Assembly: GCA_023227685.1 (NCBI GenBank)
Contig: JALNVG010000008.1
Coordinates: 1 to 30,882, forward strand
Reading direction: 5' to 3'
Source: Bacteroidaceae bacterium
Lineage (GTDB): Bacteria; Bacteroidota; Bacteroidia; Bacteroidales; Bacteroidaceae
Length of the DNA stretch: 30,882 bases
Positions within the stretch are counted from its first letter, which is position 1. Each line of letters begins with the position of its first letter. Positions 17,085 through 25,700 of this stretch are shown piece by piece. Under the pieces are notes generated by a model that was not told where the DNA came from, did no database searches, and saw only the letters and a list, made by a program, of their open reading frames with translations. The position numbers and the translations under genes are program-made.

Positions 17085-17789
17085 TTAGCTCAGAATCTCA
17101 TCCAGAGTAATATATTCACCTACATGACCTGCCATCTTTTCAGCATCTGTATTCACGGGAAGAGTCTTTTTGCCCGGACGCCATCCTGCAGGACAAACCT
17201 CTCCGGTCGCTGTTGCGTGCTGCCATGCCTTAACCTGACGCAGGAATTCATTTACATTACGTCCTACTGAATCTGCCTGCACCTCTTGCGCTACACATAC
17301 ACCATCCGGATTAAAAAGGAAACGGCCACGAAGAGCAACACCATCTCTATCAATATATACCCCGAACTTTTGTGATACTTCATGAGTTTTGTCAGCACCG
17401 ATCGTAAGTCTCAAGCCTTTCAACAGAGGCTCTGTTTCAACAAAACGTTTGTGAGAAAATTTAGAATCGACGGAAACCGGAAGAACTTCGGTATTCAACG
17501 CCTTGAATTCATCCAAATGTGCATTCATTGCTGCAATCTCCGTTGGACAAACAAAGGTAAAATCGGCAGGATAGAAACATACAACCAACCATTTTCCTTT
17601 GTAATCTTCACTTGAAACCGTTGTAAAATGTCCCGTTTCAGAGTTGAAAGCATCCATTGTAAATTCAGGTAGACGCCTCATTACTAATGTAGAAGCTCCT
17701 GCCTGAGATGCGGAAGCATTATTTACTGTTTGATTTTGGCTCTCTTGAGTCTTTTCTTCGATAGGTTTCAAACCTTTATCACATGCCAT
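17085..17789 (-). CDS. Typical 2-Cys peroxiredoxin (AhpC/Prx1 type) with N-terminal extension
   Basis: The 234-residue peroxidase reduces hydrogen peroxide and alkyl peroxides. The peroxidatic Cys is C81 in FTFVCPTE and the resolving Cys is C199 in GEVCPAGW. The core begins near residue 38 (RRLPEFTMDAF). Before it lies a polar, Gln/Ser/Asn/Ala-rich stretch of about 36 residues with an extra Cys (C3 in MACDKG), which classic AhpC lacks. An internal ATG at residue 37 could start a standard-length protein, but the ATG at 17789 has the same long A/T-rich leader spacing as its operon neighbours. No AhpF is encoded beside it. The adjacent rubredoxin could supply electrons (inference). It would remove the peroxide made by the superoxide reductase downstream. 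Confidence 0.92.
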   Translation of the reverse strand: MACDKGLKPIEEKTQESQNQTVNNASASQAGASTLVMRRLPEFTMDAFNSETGHFTTVSSEDYKGKWLVVCFYPADFTFVCPTEIAAMNAHLDEFKALNTEVLPVSVDSKFSHKRFVETEPLLKGLRLTIGADKTHEVSQKFGVYIDRDGVALRGRFLFNPDGVCVAQEVQADSVGRNVNEFLRQVKAWQHATATGEVCPAGWRPGKKTLPVNTDAEKMAGHVGEYITLDEILS

Positions 17790-17839
17790 AACTTTATTTT
17801 TTTTAAATTGTTAATTATAAATTTTATCTTTTTATATCT

Positions 17840-17974
17840 CTATACTCCGGTGTTTGCATCAGAGTCTTTAATCTCTACAAACTTTTCAGCGGGAGCACCG
17901 CATACCGGACATTCTTCGGGAGGATTTTCTCCTTCATACACATAACCGCAAACCGTACATCTAAATCTTTTCAT
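17840..17974 (-). CDS. Short rubredoxin-like protein (44 residues)
   Basis: A minus-strand frame from the ATG at 17974 to the TAG at 17840 encodes 44 residues beginning MKRFRCTVCGYVYEGENPP. It has two iron-binding CxxC pairs, C6/C9 and C22/C25, with only 12 residues between the pairs. That spacing and the PEECPVCGAP block match the C-terminal rubredoxin domain of rubrerythrin, not classic rubredoxin, which has about 29 residues between the pairs. It should be a small cytoplasmic electron carrier. It lies between the perR-like gene (52-base gap) and the peroxiredoxin gene (50-base gap), so it probably feeds the peroxiredoxin or the desulfoferrodoxin. Confidence 0.88.
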   Translation of the reverse strand: MKRFRCTVCGYVYEGENPPEECPVCGAPAEKFVEIKDSDANTGV

Positions 17975-18026
17975 TTTACTTGTTTTTTTAATTTAATAAT
18001 AAATACTTTTTATATTACTATACTTT

Positions 18027-18494
18027 TTAATTCGTATTTGAATCTTTTGTCCCTTTTGCTAAACAATCTTTGCATATACCTTTATAGAAATAACTAATTT
18101 CTTTAACCAGATGCCCTTCAATCTTTTGCATATCAGGCATTGTTGCCAACTCTGGAAGTGATAAATCATAGATCTTGCCGCATTGCTTACATAAGAAATG
18201 TGCGTGAGTGGATGTATCTGCATCAAAATTGACCTGATGCTCATCAATGGTAATCATTTGCGCAGCGCCATTAGAAGCAAAAAGCTTTAATGTATTATAA
18301 ACTGTCGTCTTCGATAAAGTAGGCATGCCAATCGATAATTTCTCATATATCTCGTCGGCCGACGGATGCGTGCGATGTGTGATCAAATAATCCATGATAG
18401 CTATTCTCTGCATTGATGGTTTTATTTGATGAAGAACCAAACTATTTATCGCATCGATCTGTTGCTGAAGTCTTTTACTTTGATCTTTTTTCAT
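18027..18494 (-). CDS. perR: Fur-family regulator, PerR-like
   Basis: The 155-residue protein is a Fur-family winged-helix repressor. The DNA-binding half includes HPSADEIYEKL and LSKTTVYNTLKLF. Structural zinc is held by C102/C105 (CKQCG) and C141/C144 (CKDC). The regulatory metal site keeps residues matching Bacillus PerR H37, D85, H91, H93 and D104: H43, D91, H97, H99 and D110. An Asp at the last position, rather than the Glu usual in Fur, favours a peroxide sensor. The frame is open to an ATG at 18539, but that codon lies in the promoter, so the ATG at 18494 is chosen. It heads the rubredoxin-peroxiredoxin-desulfoferrodoxin operon, which it probably controls along with itself (inference). 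Confidence 0.9.
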   Translation of the reverse strand: MKKDQSKRLQQQIDAINSLVLHQIKPSMQRIAIMDYLITHRTHPSADEIYEKLSIGMPTLSKTTVYNTLKLFASNGAAQMITIDEHQVNFDADTSTHAHFLCKQCGKIYDLSLPELATMPDMQKIEGHLVKEISYFYKGICKDCLAKGTKDSNTN

Positions 18495-18525
18495 ATTTGT
18501 AATGATTACATTTTTATATCTGGTA

Positions 18526-18556
18526 CAAATATAGTGCATATTTTTTAATCCGCAAA
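18526..18556 (-). promoter_or_regulatory. Promoter of the PerR oxidative-stress operon
   Basis: The minus strand reads TATATTTG (18533-18526), matching TAnnTTTG, with TTTG (18556-18553) 19 bases upstream as the -33 element. The start near 18519 lies after the upstream ATG at 18539, fixing the perR start at 18494. The A/T-rich space to the nadE promoter is where an operator would sit, but I see no convincing PerR box. Confidence 0.7.
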
Positions 18557-18594
18557 TATTTTCGATATTTTTTTTCTTAATAACTTAAAATTCT

Positions 18595-18602
18595 TACTTT
18601 TG
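18595..18602 (+). promoter_or_regulatory. -7 box (TACTTTTG) of the NAD synthetase gene
   Basis: TACTTTTG matches TAnnTTTG and ends 23 bases before the ATG at 18626. No TTG stands at the usual -33 distance. Confidence 0.55.
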
Positions 18603-18625
18603 TAATCTACATAAACGATAAGAAC

Positions 18626-20539
18626 ATGAATTACGGATTCGTAAAAGTCGCCGCTGCCATACCACAATTAAAGGTGGCTGATTGTAAATACAACATACAA
18701 CAGATAGAAAAGCTGGTCGTCTTGGCCGATAGTAAAAAGGTTCAAATCATTGTCTTTCCCGAAATGAGTATTACCGCATACACTTGCGGCGACTTGTTTG
18801 CACAGCAAATTCTACTTGAAGAAGCTGAACAAGGATTGATAAAATTAATGAATGACACACGGCAGCTTGATATCATCATGATCGTAGGTATGCCGGTTGT
18901 TGTTCGTTCGGCCCTCATCAATGCAGCCGTAGTACTGCAAAAGGGTAAGATTCTGGGCATCGTACCCAAGACCTACCTGTGTAATTATAAAGAATTCTAC
19001 GAACAACGCTGGTTCACTTCCGCTCTTCAGATCAAAGAAACGGAAGTCCGATTGTGCGGACAAATTGCTCCTCTGGGCACTAATCTGTTATTCAGCGCTA
19101 CCGGTTGTATCTTCGGCATTGAGATATGCGAAGACGTATGGGCCGTTATTCCGCCAAGTTCGATGCTCGCTCTTGAAGGTGCTGAAATCATTTTTAACCT
19201 TTCGGCATCAAATGAATGCATAGGCAAACATAAATACAGATGCTCATTACTTCAACAACAGTCATCTCGTTGCCTGTCCGGATACGTTTACGCCTCTTCC
19301 GGATTTGGAGAAAGTTCCACAGATTTGGTTTTCGCGGGCAACGGATTGATTTATGAAAATGGCAAGCTTCTGGCTTCGGCCGAACGATTCAGCATAAGGG
19401 ACCAACTCATTATCAGTGAGATTGATGTGGAAAGCCTGCGTACGGAACGTATTGTCAACAAGACATTCGCCACCAATAAATCGGCAATGAATACTCAAAC
19501 ACCGATCATTATTTCTGCGGAACCCACCAATTGCAAGGAATTAATACTGACACGTACATACGATCCGCTGCCCTTCGTTCCGCAAGGAAAAGAGTTGGAC
19601 GCACGTTGTGCCGAGATTTTTGATATACAAGTAGCCGGACTGGCCAAGCGTATTGTTCATACAAACAGCAAGTCTGTAGTTGTAGGAATCTCCGGCGGAC
19701 TCGATTCCACATTGGCACTTCTGGTCTGTGTTCATACTTTTGATAAGCTTGAACGCGCGCGTACCGATATAATAGGCGTCACCATGCCCGGATTCGGCAC
19801 TACCGATCGTACCTATAATAATGCAATAAGCCTGATGAATTCTTTGGGTGTTACCGTGCGCGAAATAAGCATCAAAGAGGCATGCATACAACACTTCAAA
19901 GATATTAATCACGATATGAACATCCATGACGTGACTTATGAAAACTCACAGGCTCGCGAACGTACACAGGTCTTGATGGATATAGCCAATCAAATGAACG
20001 GTATGGTTATCGGTACCGGTGATCTTTCCGAATCAGCGTTGGGCTGGGCTACCTACAATGGCGACCACATGTCAATGTATGCCGTAAATGTAAGCATCCC
20101 CAAAACACTAGTACAGCACCTGGTACACTGGGTAGCCGTCAACAATGTGGATGAAACATCCCGCAATACACTGATTGACATCACCAATACGCCAATCAGT
20201 CCCGAGCTGATACCGGCCGATGAAAACGGAAATATCAAACAAATAACAGAAGATTTGGTGGGCCCGTACGAACTGCATGACTTCTTCCTTTATTACTTTA
20301 TCCGCTATGGTTTCCGCCCGTCAAAAATCTTGATGCTTGCACAAAATGCGTTTAAAGAAAAATACGATACGGAGACGATAAAAAAATGGCTGCGTACGTT
20401 TATCCGCCGTTTCTTCGCCCAACAGTTCAAACGTTCATGCATGCCGGACGGGCCGAAGGTGGGAAGTATCTCACTTAGTCCAAGAGGTGACTGGCGAATG
20501 CCAAGTGATGCCAGTGCGAATAGTTGGTATGATTTTTAA
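18626..20539 (+). CDS. nadE: Glutamine-dependent NAD+ synthetase
   Basis: The 637-residue protein makes NAD from nicotinate adenine dinucleotide, ATP and glutamine. The N-terminal glutaminase (about 1-270) is a nitrilase-fold domain with the triad E46 (FPEMS), K115 (VPKTYL) and C168 (GIEICEDVW). The C-terminal synthetase has the pyrophosphate loop SGGLDST at 356-362 and the TGDLSESALGWATYNGDHMSMYAVN block. Its ammonia therefore comes from its own glutaminase half. Length and order are those of the two-domain bacterial type. It is a single gene, divergent from the PerR operon and convergent with the AbgT transporter gene. Confidence 0.96.
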   Translation: MNYGFVKVAAAIPQLKVADCKYNIQQIEKLVVLADSKKVQIIVFPEMSITAYTCGDLFAQQILLEEAEQGLIKLMNDTRQLDIIMIVGMPVVVRSALINAAVVLQKGKILGIVPKTYLCNYKEFYEQRWFTSALQIKETEVRLCGQIAPLGTNLLFSATGCIFGIEICEDVWAVIPPSSMLALEGAEIIFNLSASNECIGKHKYRCSLLQQQSSRCLSGYVYASSGFGESSTDLVFAGNGLIYENGKLLASAERFSIRDQLIISEIDVESLRTERIVNKTFATNKSAMNTQTPIIISAEPTNCKELILTRTYDPLPFVPQGKELDARCAEIFDIQVAGLAKRIVHTNSKSVVVGISGGLDSTLALLVCVHTFDKLERARTDIIGVTMPGFGTTDRTYNNAISLMNSLGVTVREISIKEACIQHFKDINHDMNIHDVTYENSQARERTQVLMDIANQMNGMVIGTGDLSESALGWATYNGDHMSMYAVNVSIPKTLVQHLVHWVAVNNVDETSRNTLIDITNTPISPELIPADENGNIKQITEDLVGPYELHDFFLYYFIRYGFRPSKILMLAQNAFKEKYDTETIKKWLRTFIRRFFAQQFKRSCMPDGPKVGSISLSPRGDWRMPSDASANSWYDF

Positions 20540-20562
20540 TCTTTTGTTTTACTTCAAAAGAT
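20539..20562. terminator. Possible weak terminator between nadE and the AbgT transporter gene
   Basis: ATCTTTTG (20539-20546) pairs with CAAAAGAT (20555-20562) around an 8-base loop, at the nadE stop codon. The stem is short and A/T-rich, and no good T run follows. Confidence 0.35.
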
Positions 20563-20595
20563 CAGGTTTCTTCGTCAAATCAGTAGAATTCATAT

Positions 20596-22050
20596 TCATT
20601 TACCAAAAGGCAAAGCCAAAGCATACCATAAGACAAAGAGCAGTGTCCATACAACAAATATAGCCAAGGCATATTTCCAAGTATACTTGAACAATGAGCC
20701 AAAAGTAACATGCTTGTCATAATAATGCATATAAGTCAGTATAACAGGCATATAAAGCATAAAAGGCGTAATGATATTTGTGGCACTGTCGCCTATGCGA
20801 TAGGCACATTGGACAATATCGGGAGCAAGCCCCAACTGCGCAAAGACCGGAATAAAGATATAGGCCATAACAGACCACTTGCCCGTGGCTGATACCATAA
20901 TCAGATTGACAACAGCCGTAAACAGGATGAACAGCAGGAGCATCGACAACCCACCCGGCTGAAAAGAGAGCAACATATTAGCCCCGCCTATCATGAGACA
21001 CTTGTCGAGATGTGAATAATTGAGACAAGCGAACATTTGCGCTGCAAAAAAAACTATAATGATATAAACGCCCATCAAGTTAATAGGTGAAATAAGTCCG
21101 TCGATCACCTCCTTATCCGTCCGATAGCGTCGGGAAGCAAAGCCATAAACCATGCCGACAATTCCGATACCGAAAGAAATGAGGAACAACAACCCATCGA
21201 TCAATGGCGAATGCAACAATCCCCCGTTGATACCACGAAATATGCCTTGAGAAGAAAAGGTGAACCAAAGAATAATAGCCACATAAATAAGCAAAGCTAT
21301 AAGCGAAACAAAAAGTGCTTCCCGCTCCCTTCGCGAAAGCGGTTTATAAACCAAAGACTTGATCTCGCAGGCGTCTTGAGGTAATGAAGGAATCAGATAC
21401 CGTTTCGTAACGACATAAATAACAAAACCTACGACAAATGTTGAAACAAACATAAAGAAATAATTGCAAAGCGGACCTACATCGCCCCCGAAACGGCTCA
21501 TGGCCGGCAGGGCTTCCTGCGTATATTGCGCCAAAATAGGATCGATAGTACCAAGCAGGATATTCGCACTATATCCTCCGGATACAGCCACATAGGCCGT
21601 AATAATACCGGCCAGCGGGTTGAGGCCGACAAAAGAAAACAGCGCAGCTGCAATGGGTATCAGGATAACATATCCGGCATCACCGACAACATTGGAGATG
21701 AGCCCCAGAAATATAACCCAGAAAATGACCTTGTTCTTCTGCGAACGACTATGCACACAAAGCCGGATGAAAGCATCTATCAATCCGGAATGTTGAGCCA
21801 CACCGAGTCCGAAAAGGGCTATGATAACCATTCCCAACGGAGTAAAACCAGTAAAGTTGGAGATCGCATTGCGCAACCACCAACGGATACCCTCGGCACT
21901 GAGCAGACTCTGCACATGTATTTCTTCGCCTGTTTGCGGAAGTTTAACGGTCAATCCATAGATATCACAAATCCATGAAAAGAAGACAACCACCAACGTA
22001 AGCAGAAAGAACATCGTGGCGGGGTGCGGCATACGCCATCTAATCTTCAT
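20596..22050 (-). CDS. AbgT-family transporter
   Basis: The 484-residue membrane protein matches the AbgT family, whose members import p-aminobenzoyl-glutamate or export sulfonamides and p-aminobenzoate. Recognisable blocks are the N-terminal MPHPATMFFLLT, NFTGFTPLGMVIIALFGLGVAQHSGL, SNVVGDAGYVILIP and SGGYSANILLGTIDPILAQ, then many hydrophobic segments to the C-terminus. It starts inside the response-regulator gene (11-base overlap), with an alternative ATG at 22032, so it is the third gene of the kinase-regulator-transporter operon. That context suggests the signalling system controls its own transporter, or that the transported molecule is related to the signal (inference). Transport direction and substrate cannot be told from sequence. 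Confidence 0.88.
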   Translation of the reverse strand: MKIRWRMPHPATMFFLLTLVVVFFSWICDIYGLTVKLPQTGEEIHVQSLLSAEGIRWWLRNAISNFTGFTPLGMVIIALFGLGVAQHSGLIDAFIRLCVHSRSQKNKVIFWVIFLGLISNVVGDAGYVILIPIAAALFSFVGLNPLAGIITAYVAVSGGYSANILLGTIDPILAQYTQEALPAMSRFGGDVGPLCNYFFMFVSTFVVGFVIYVVTKRYLIPSLPQDACEIKSLVYKPLSRREREALFVSLIALLIYVAIILWFTFSSQGIFRGINGGLLHSPLIDGLLFLISFGIGIVGMVYGFASRRYRTDKEVIDGLISPINLMGVYIIIVFFAAQMFACLNYSHLDKCLMIGGANMLLSFQPGGLSMLLLFILFTAVVNLIMVSATGKWSVMAYIFIPVFAQLGLAPDIVQCAYRIGDSATNIITPFMLYMPVILTYMHYYDKHVTFGSLFKYTWKYALAIFVVWTLLFVLWYALALPFGK

Positions 22051-22768
22051 CCGGCACTAAATTATCAAGGTCGAGTATACGAAGTTGAAGCGCACGAACG
22101 GCAAGCCGTGTAGCATTAACCCCACTTTGTTCGCCGTGTTCGAAAAGACGATTAATCAAATCCACCTGACGTTTTTCAAGCGACTTGACACCAAAAGGCA
22201 TACCTCTGAGATTAGAGATCATCTCCTTGGTATATCCCAAGGCCAAGTGACGGAGAAAACGCTCATCATATTCGTCAATGTCATAATTGATAATAGCCTC
22301 CTGACGTTTGGAATCATTGGTAACCGATAGCTTAAAACGTTCGACGATACGCTCAAGTATCGGATAATTAAATACCAGTTTCTTACCATCAATCACGGCT
22401 TGCACATCCGTCTTGGTCAATAGTTCGCCGGTTTTGAGTATGATACCGTCCGCCCCGGCATTGAGCACATCCACCCAGAGTTTTTCATTGGTTATCTCAC
22501 CCGTGAAAATAAGAACGCGCACTCCTTTATAGCGCTTGAAAATATTTTTGCAAATATCAACGCCAACTGTTGTAGAACCCCCAAGACCCAAATCAAGCAA
22601 AACCATATCAGGTTGCTGCTCTTCCATCAATGGCCAGAATTCGCCTTCGGTCATTGCGGTGCCAATCACTTCGGCATTCGGTATTTCATGACGAAAGATT
22701 TCTTCCGTCCCCTTAAGCTCGAGCTTGGCATCTTCAACAATAATTACTTTGAATTTCTTTTCTTCCAT
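22040..22768 (-). CDS. Two-component response regulator with LuxR-like C-terminal domain
   Basis: The 242-residue protein has a receiver domain (about 6-130) with acidic residues E12 and D13, phosphoacceptor D59 (PDMVLLDLGLGG), T89 and K112 (IILKTGE). The C-terminal part (about 170-240) reads as a divergent LuxR/NarL-like helix-turn-helix: DERFLRHLALGYTKEMISNLRG, then SLEKRQVDLINRLF. The frame is open upstream to 22975, but that part only shadows the kinase gene on the same strand. The ATG at 22768 gives MEEKKFKVIIVEDA, the proper receiver start. It begins 19 bases after the kinase stop and overlaps the transporter gene, so partnership with that kinase is very likely. Confidence 0.92.
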   Translation of the reverse strand: MEEKKFKVIIVEDAKLELKGTEEIFRHEIPNAEVIGTAMTEGEFWPLMEEQQPDMVLLDLGLGGSTTVGVDICKNIFKRYKGVRVLIFTGEITNEKLWVDVLNAGADGIILKTGELLTKTDVQAVIDGKKLVFNYPILERIVERFKLSVTNDSKRQEAIINYDIDEYDERFLRHLALGYTKEMISNLRGMPFGVKSLEKRQVDLINRLFEHGEQSGVNATRLAVRALQLRILDLDNLVPDED

Positions 22769-22787
22769 GGTGTAGTATTTATTATTA

Positions 22788-25700
22788 TTATTTTCTCGGT
22801 ATGGTAAAATATACAGTGAAACCTTTTTCCTCTTTAGTAGCTTCCGGGTGGTGGGCAGTTGCAGGCTCGGCAATAATACGACAACCTCTGCGTCCCACAT
22901 ATTCATCATGCTCGCGGATAATTTGTTTGCAAACCAGATACCCGGTACCGCTAAGGCGACCCTCATCGCCGGCAATCATCAACATCGGGTTGGGATAAAA
23001 CAACTGATTAAGCTCATCCACCGTTTTACTACGACGGGTGTCGGTAAAACTAAAACGGACAAACTGACCATCGGCGACAGCTTGCAGCAGCAATTCCCCT
23101 GCGACGGGATGTTCAAGCGCCTCATCAATCAGATTTTCAAAAAGAATATGCAACTGATTCACATCACCGATCACTTTTTCATCTTTCTGCACATCAGTGA
23201 CCTGCAAAGTAATTGAGTCGGATCGGCATTTCTTTTTAAAATAACTGCAAGCATAATCCAACGGTTCACTGACGGGTATTATCATCCTCTTGAAAGTAAC
23301 CTGTTCCAATTGTCCACCGGCACAAGAACTCAAAATAGTAAAAATACCCCGATAATACTCAATCAATTCTATAATCGATTTCATCTTGTTTTTTTCTTCT
23401 TCAATAGGCAATGCCTGCGTGTTGAGCAAACCGATAATCTGTTTAATCTTATTCGGATAATACACCGTTTCATGTTTGATGCTCGAAAGGCAGTTGTCAA
23501 GCACCATATTCTGAACATGGAGGTTATTGTCTTCTATCGAAACACGCTCAGCTTCTTCGTGAGCCGATTCGATATCCCGATATTTCACCGCCATACGAAC
23601 AGCAGCGTTGATAACGACAATAGCCACGTAGCGGGCAATCATTTCAAGCAGAAGTCTGTCCGAATCATTGGCCGTAAAATCTTCATGCCGTTCAATGCAA
23701 AGCACCCCAATCTTTTGCGATGCCCCATCCGACTCTACCACCAGCGGCAAAGCCTGATAACGCCGATCGCACACATATTCGTTTTTATCGAAACTTTGCC
23801 TAACCTGCTCCGGCATTTCTCCATCAGGATTGGACGTGTAGGACAGTTGTCGGGATGACTCATCATAAACAGCGATGCCGATATGATCGATAACAAACAT
23901 TTCGTTAACCGGATCGAAAGCCGCATTAACTATTCGCCGGGGTATTTGCCGCAAAGCGTTTTCTTCAAGTTGCAAGGCCTCTTCATCCTGATGGACTTGC
24001 GAAAGAGTTGCCGCATAGATCTTTTTATTGATCTCAAAAACCTGATTCATGTTGATCCTGTTTTCTATCCGTTTGCGCAAATAAAGCAAATAATAACCGA
24101 TCAGGAAAGTCAAAAACAGGATAACACAAATGGTGAGTCCAACCATCTTGTTGGTCGTAGAGCGCTTCAACTGATTGCAATAAGTGGCCAAAGAATGATC
24201 CTCACTTTGCAGCTTGTAAATATCCGTAAAAGCTGTATTGTTGTACTGATAGCCATTCAGTTGTTTCAGGGCCAGAAAAGCCACGGCCGCCTCATTGCGG
24301 AGATCAAGAATGACATAGTAATCAGTATCGAAATTATTATTCCACCAAGTAATCTCGGCCGGAATGCCATCACCGCAAAGCTGCATTGCCGGACTGACAT
24401 GTCCGGTATATTTCTCATGATGAATATTGAGTAATACAATGGCGGTATCTATATAGTGCAAGGCATCTTTGTAACGCATATCAACATTAGAGAAATAAGC
24501 GGAATTGGCATAATTGGAAGCCTCATTGAGCAATTTATTATACACTGTATCGGTATGGGTAAAAATTCGACTTTCGCCCGATGCAGGTGGCGTATATTTA
24601 TTTCCGGTGCAGGCTTGGAAACCGAAAGGCAAGAACAAGAGCAATAATAATTTCAGGGTGCGGCGAACACCGACGGGCAAACGAAAATAGAAACGGCTCC
24701 CCTTGCCGAGCATACTCTCCACACGAAAGGTGCAAACATCAAAAAGAGCATTGGTCTTACGATATTTTTCTATGATACCCTTACAGTTCATCAGTCCGAA
24801 GCCGCTGCCCTTGTTCGCTTTCAACGATTCGCTCACTTTATCTCCAAGCGTTTTCATGCCGATCATTCTCGAGTCATAAACTTTCTCGCCCTCTATTCGG
24901 GCAACGTCCTCAGTAGAGAGTCCGCAACCATTATCTGCTACGGAAATCTCAACATAATGTTCGGTTGTTGCTGCATAAATTCGCACGGTCCCGCCTTCTG
25001 GGGTATACTTGCGGGCATTCTCAGCCAAGGTATTAATCATGAACAACGTCAGTGCACGATCGGCTTTGACAATAGCAGTGGTCGGTTCAACCCGCAAAGT
25101 CTGCTTTTTCATCTCAAACGCTTGATGACCTTTAGCAATCAATTCGAATAATTGGGCCAAATCAAAAGTTGCGATATTTAAGTTAAGCGTGCCCTGCTTC
25201 ATCTTTATCCATAACGCCAGAATATCGTTGTATTCATTGATAGTCGTTACAAGTTCTTCGATATATTGGAATTTTTCTTTTCTGATTTTATCATTATTGA
25301 TGAAATCTTTATCAAGGAGTTTGTGCGATTCGTTAAGGATACGGTCGATATACGGATTGATGCCATTGACTATAGCAAGACAAGATTTCTTAATCAGGTT
25401 CTCGCGGACATTATTGTATATGTGTCGCTCATGGATATAACGTTGCTCGTCGAGTCTGTCATGCTCTCCTACAAGAGATGTTATACTATGTTCATTGTCC
25501 ACGGCCCAATCCACGTATGGCTGCAAGAGGCGAACAAATCCTTTTTCCTCGCGATTGAGTTGCCGTAGAGGTTGTATAACGACCTTCTTGTCTTCATTTC
25601 TTTTCAGCAGAAAAACACCTTCTCCCTGCAAGTTATCAAGTTTCTTCTGAATATCCGGAATATTCATAGGTATGGACGACGTAATGTCACGACAAAGTAA

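Noticed and set aside
18495..18539. Upstream ATG start for the PerR-like protein
   Set aside because: It overlaps the predicted -7 element and lies before the expected transcription start.
22769..22975. Longer response regulator starting at 22975
   Set aside because: The extra N-terminal residues overlap the 3' end of the kinase gene in another frame and do not resemble a receiver domain; the ATG at 22768 gives a normal start.
23310..24434. Open frames of about 180 residues opposite the kinase gene (23310-23858 and 23883-24434)
   Set aside because: Both are antisense to well-supported kinase coding sequence, with no promoter, domain or plausible start.
24560..24690. Split of the kinase into two genes at the internal signal-like segment
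   Set aside because: The frame is continuous with no stop, and no start codon or promoter is evident just before residue 832, so a true fusion is more likely than two genes. Sequencing error could not be checked.
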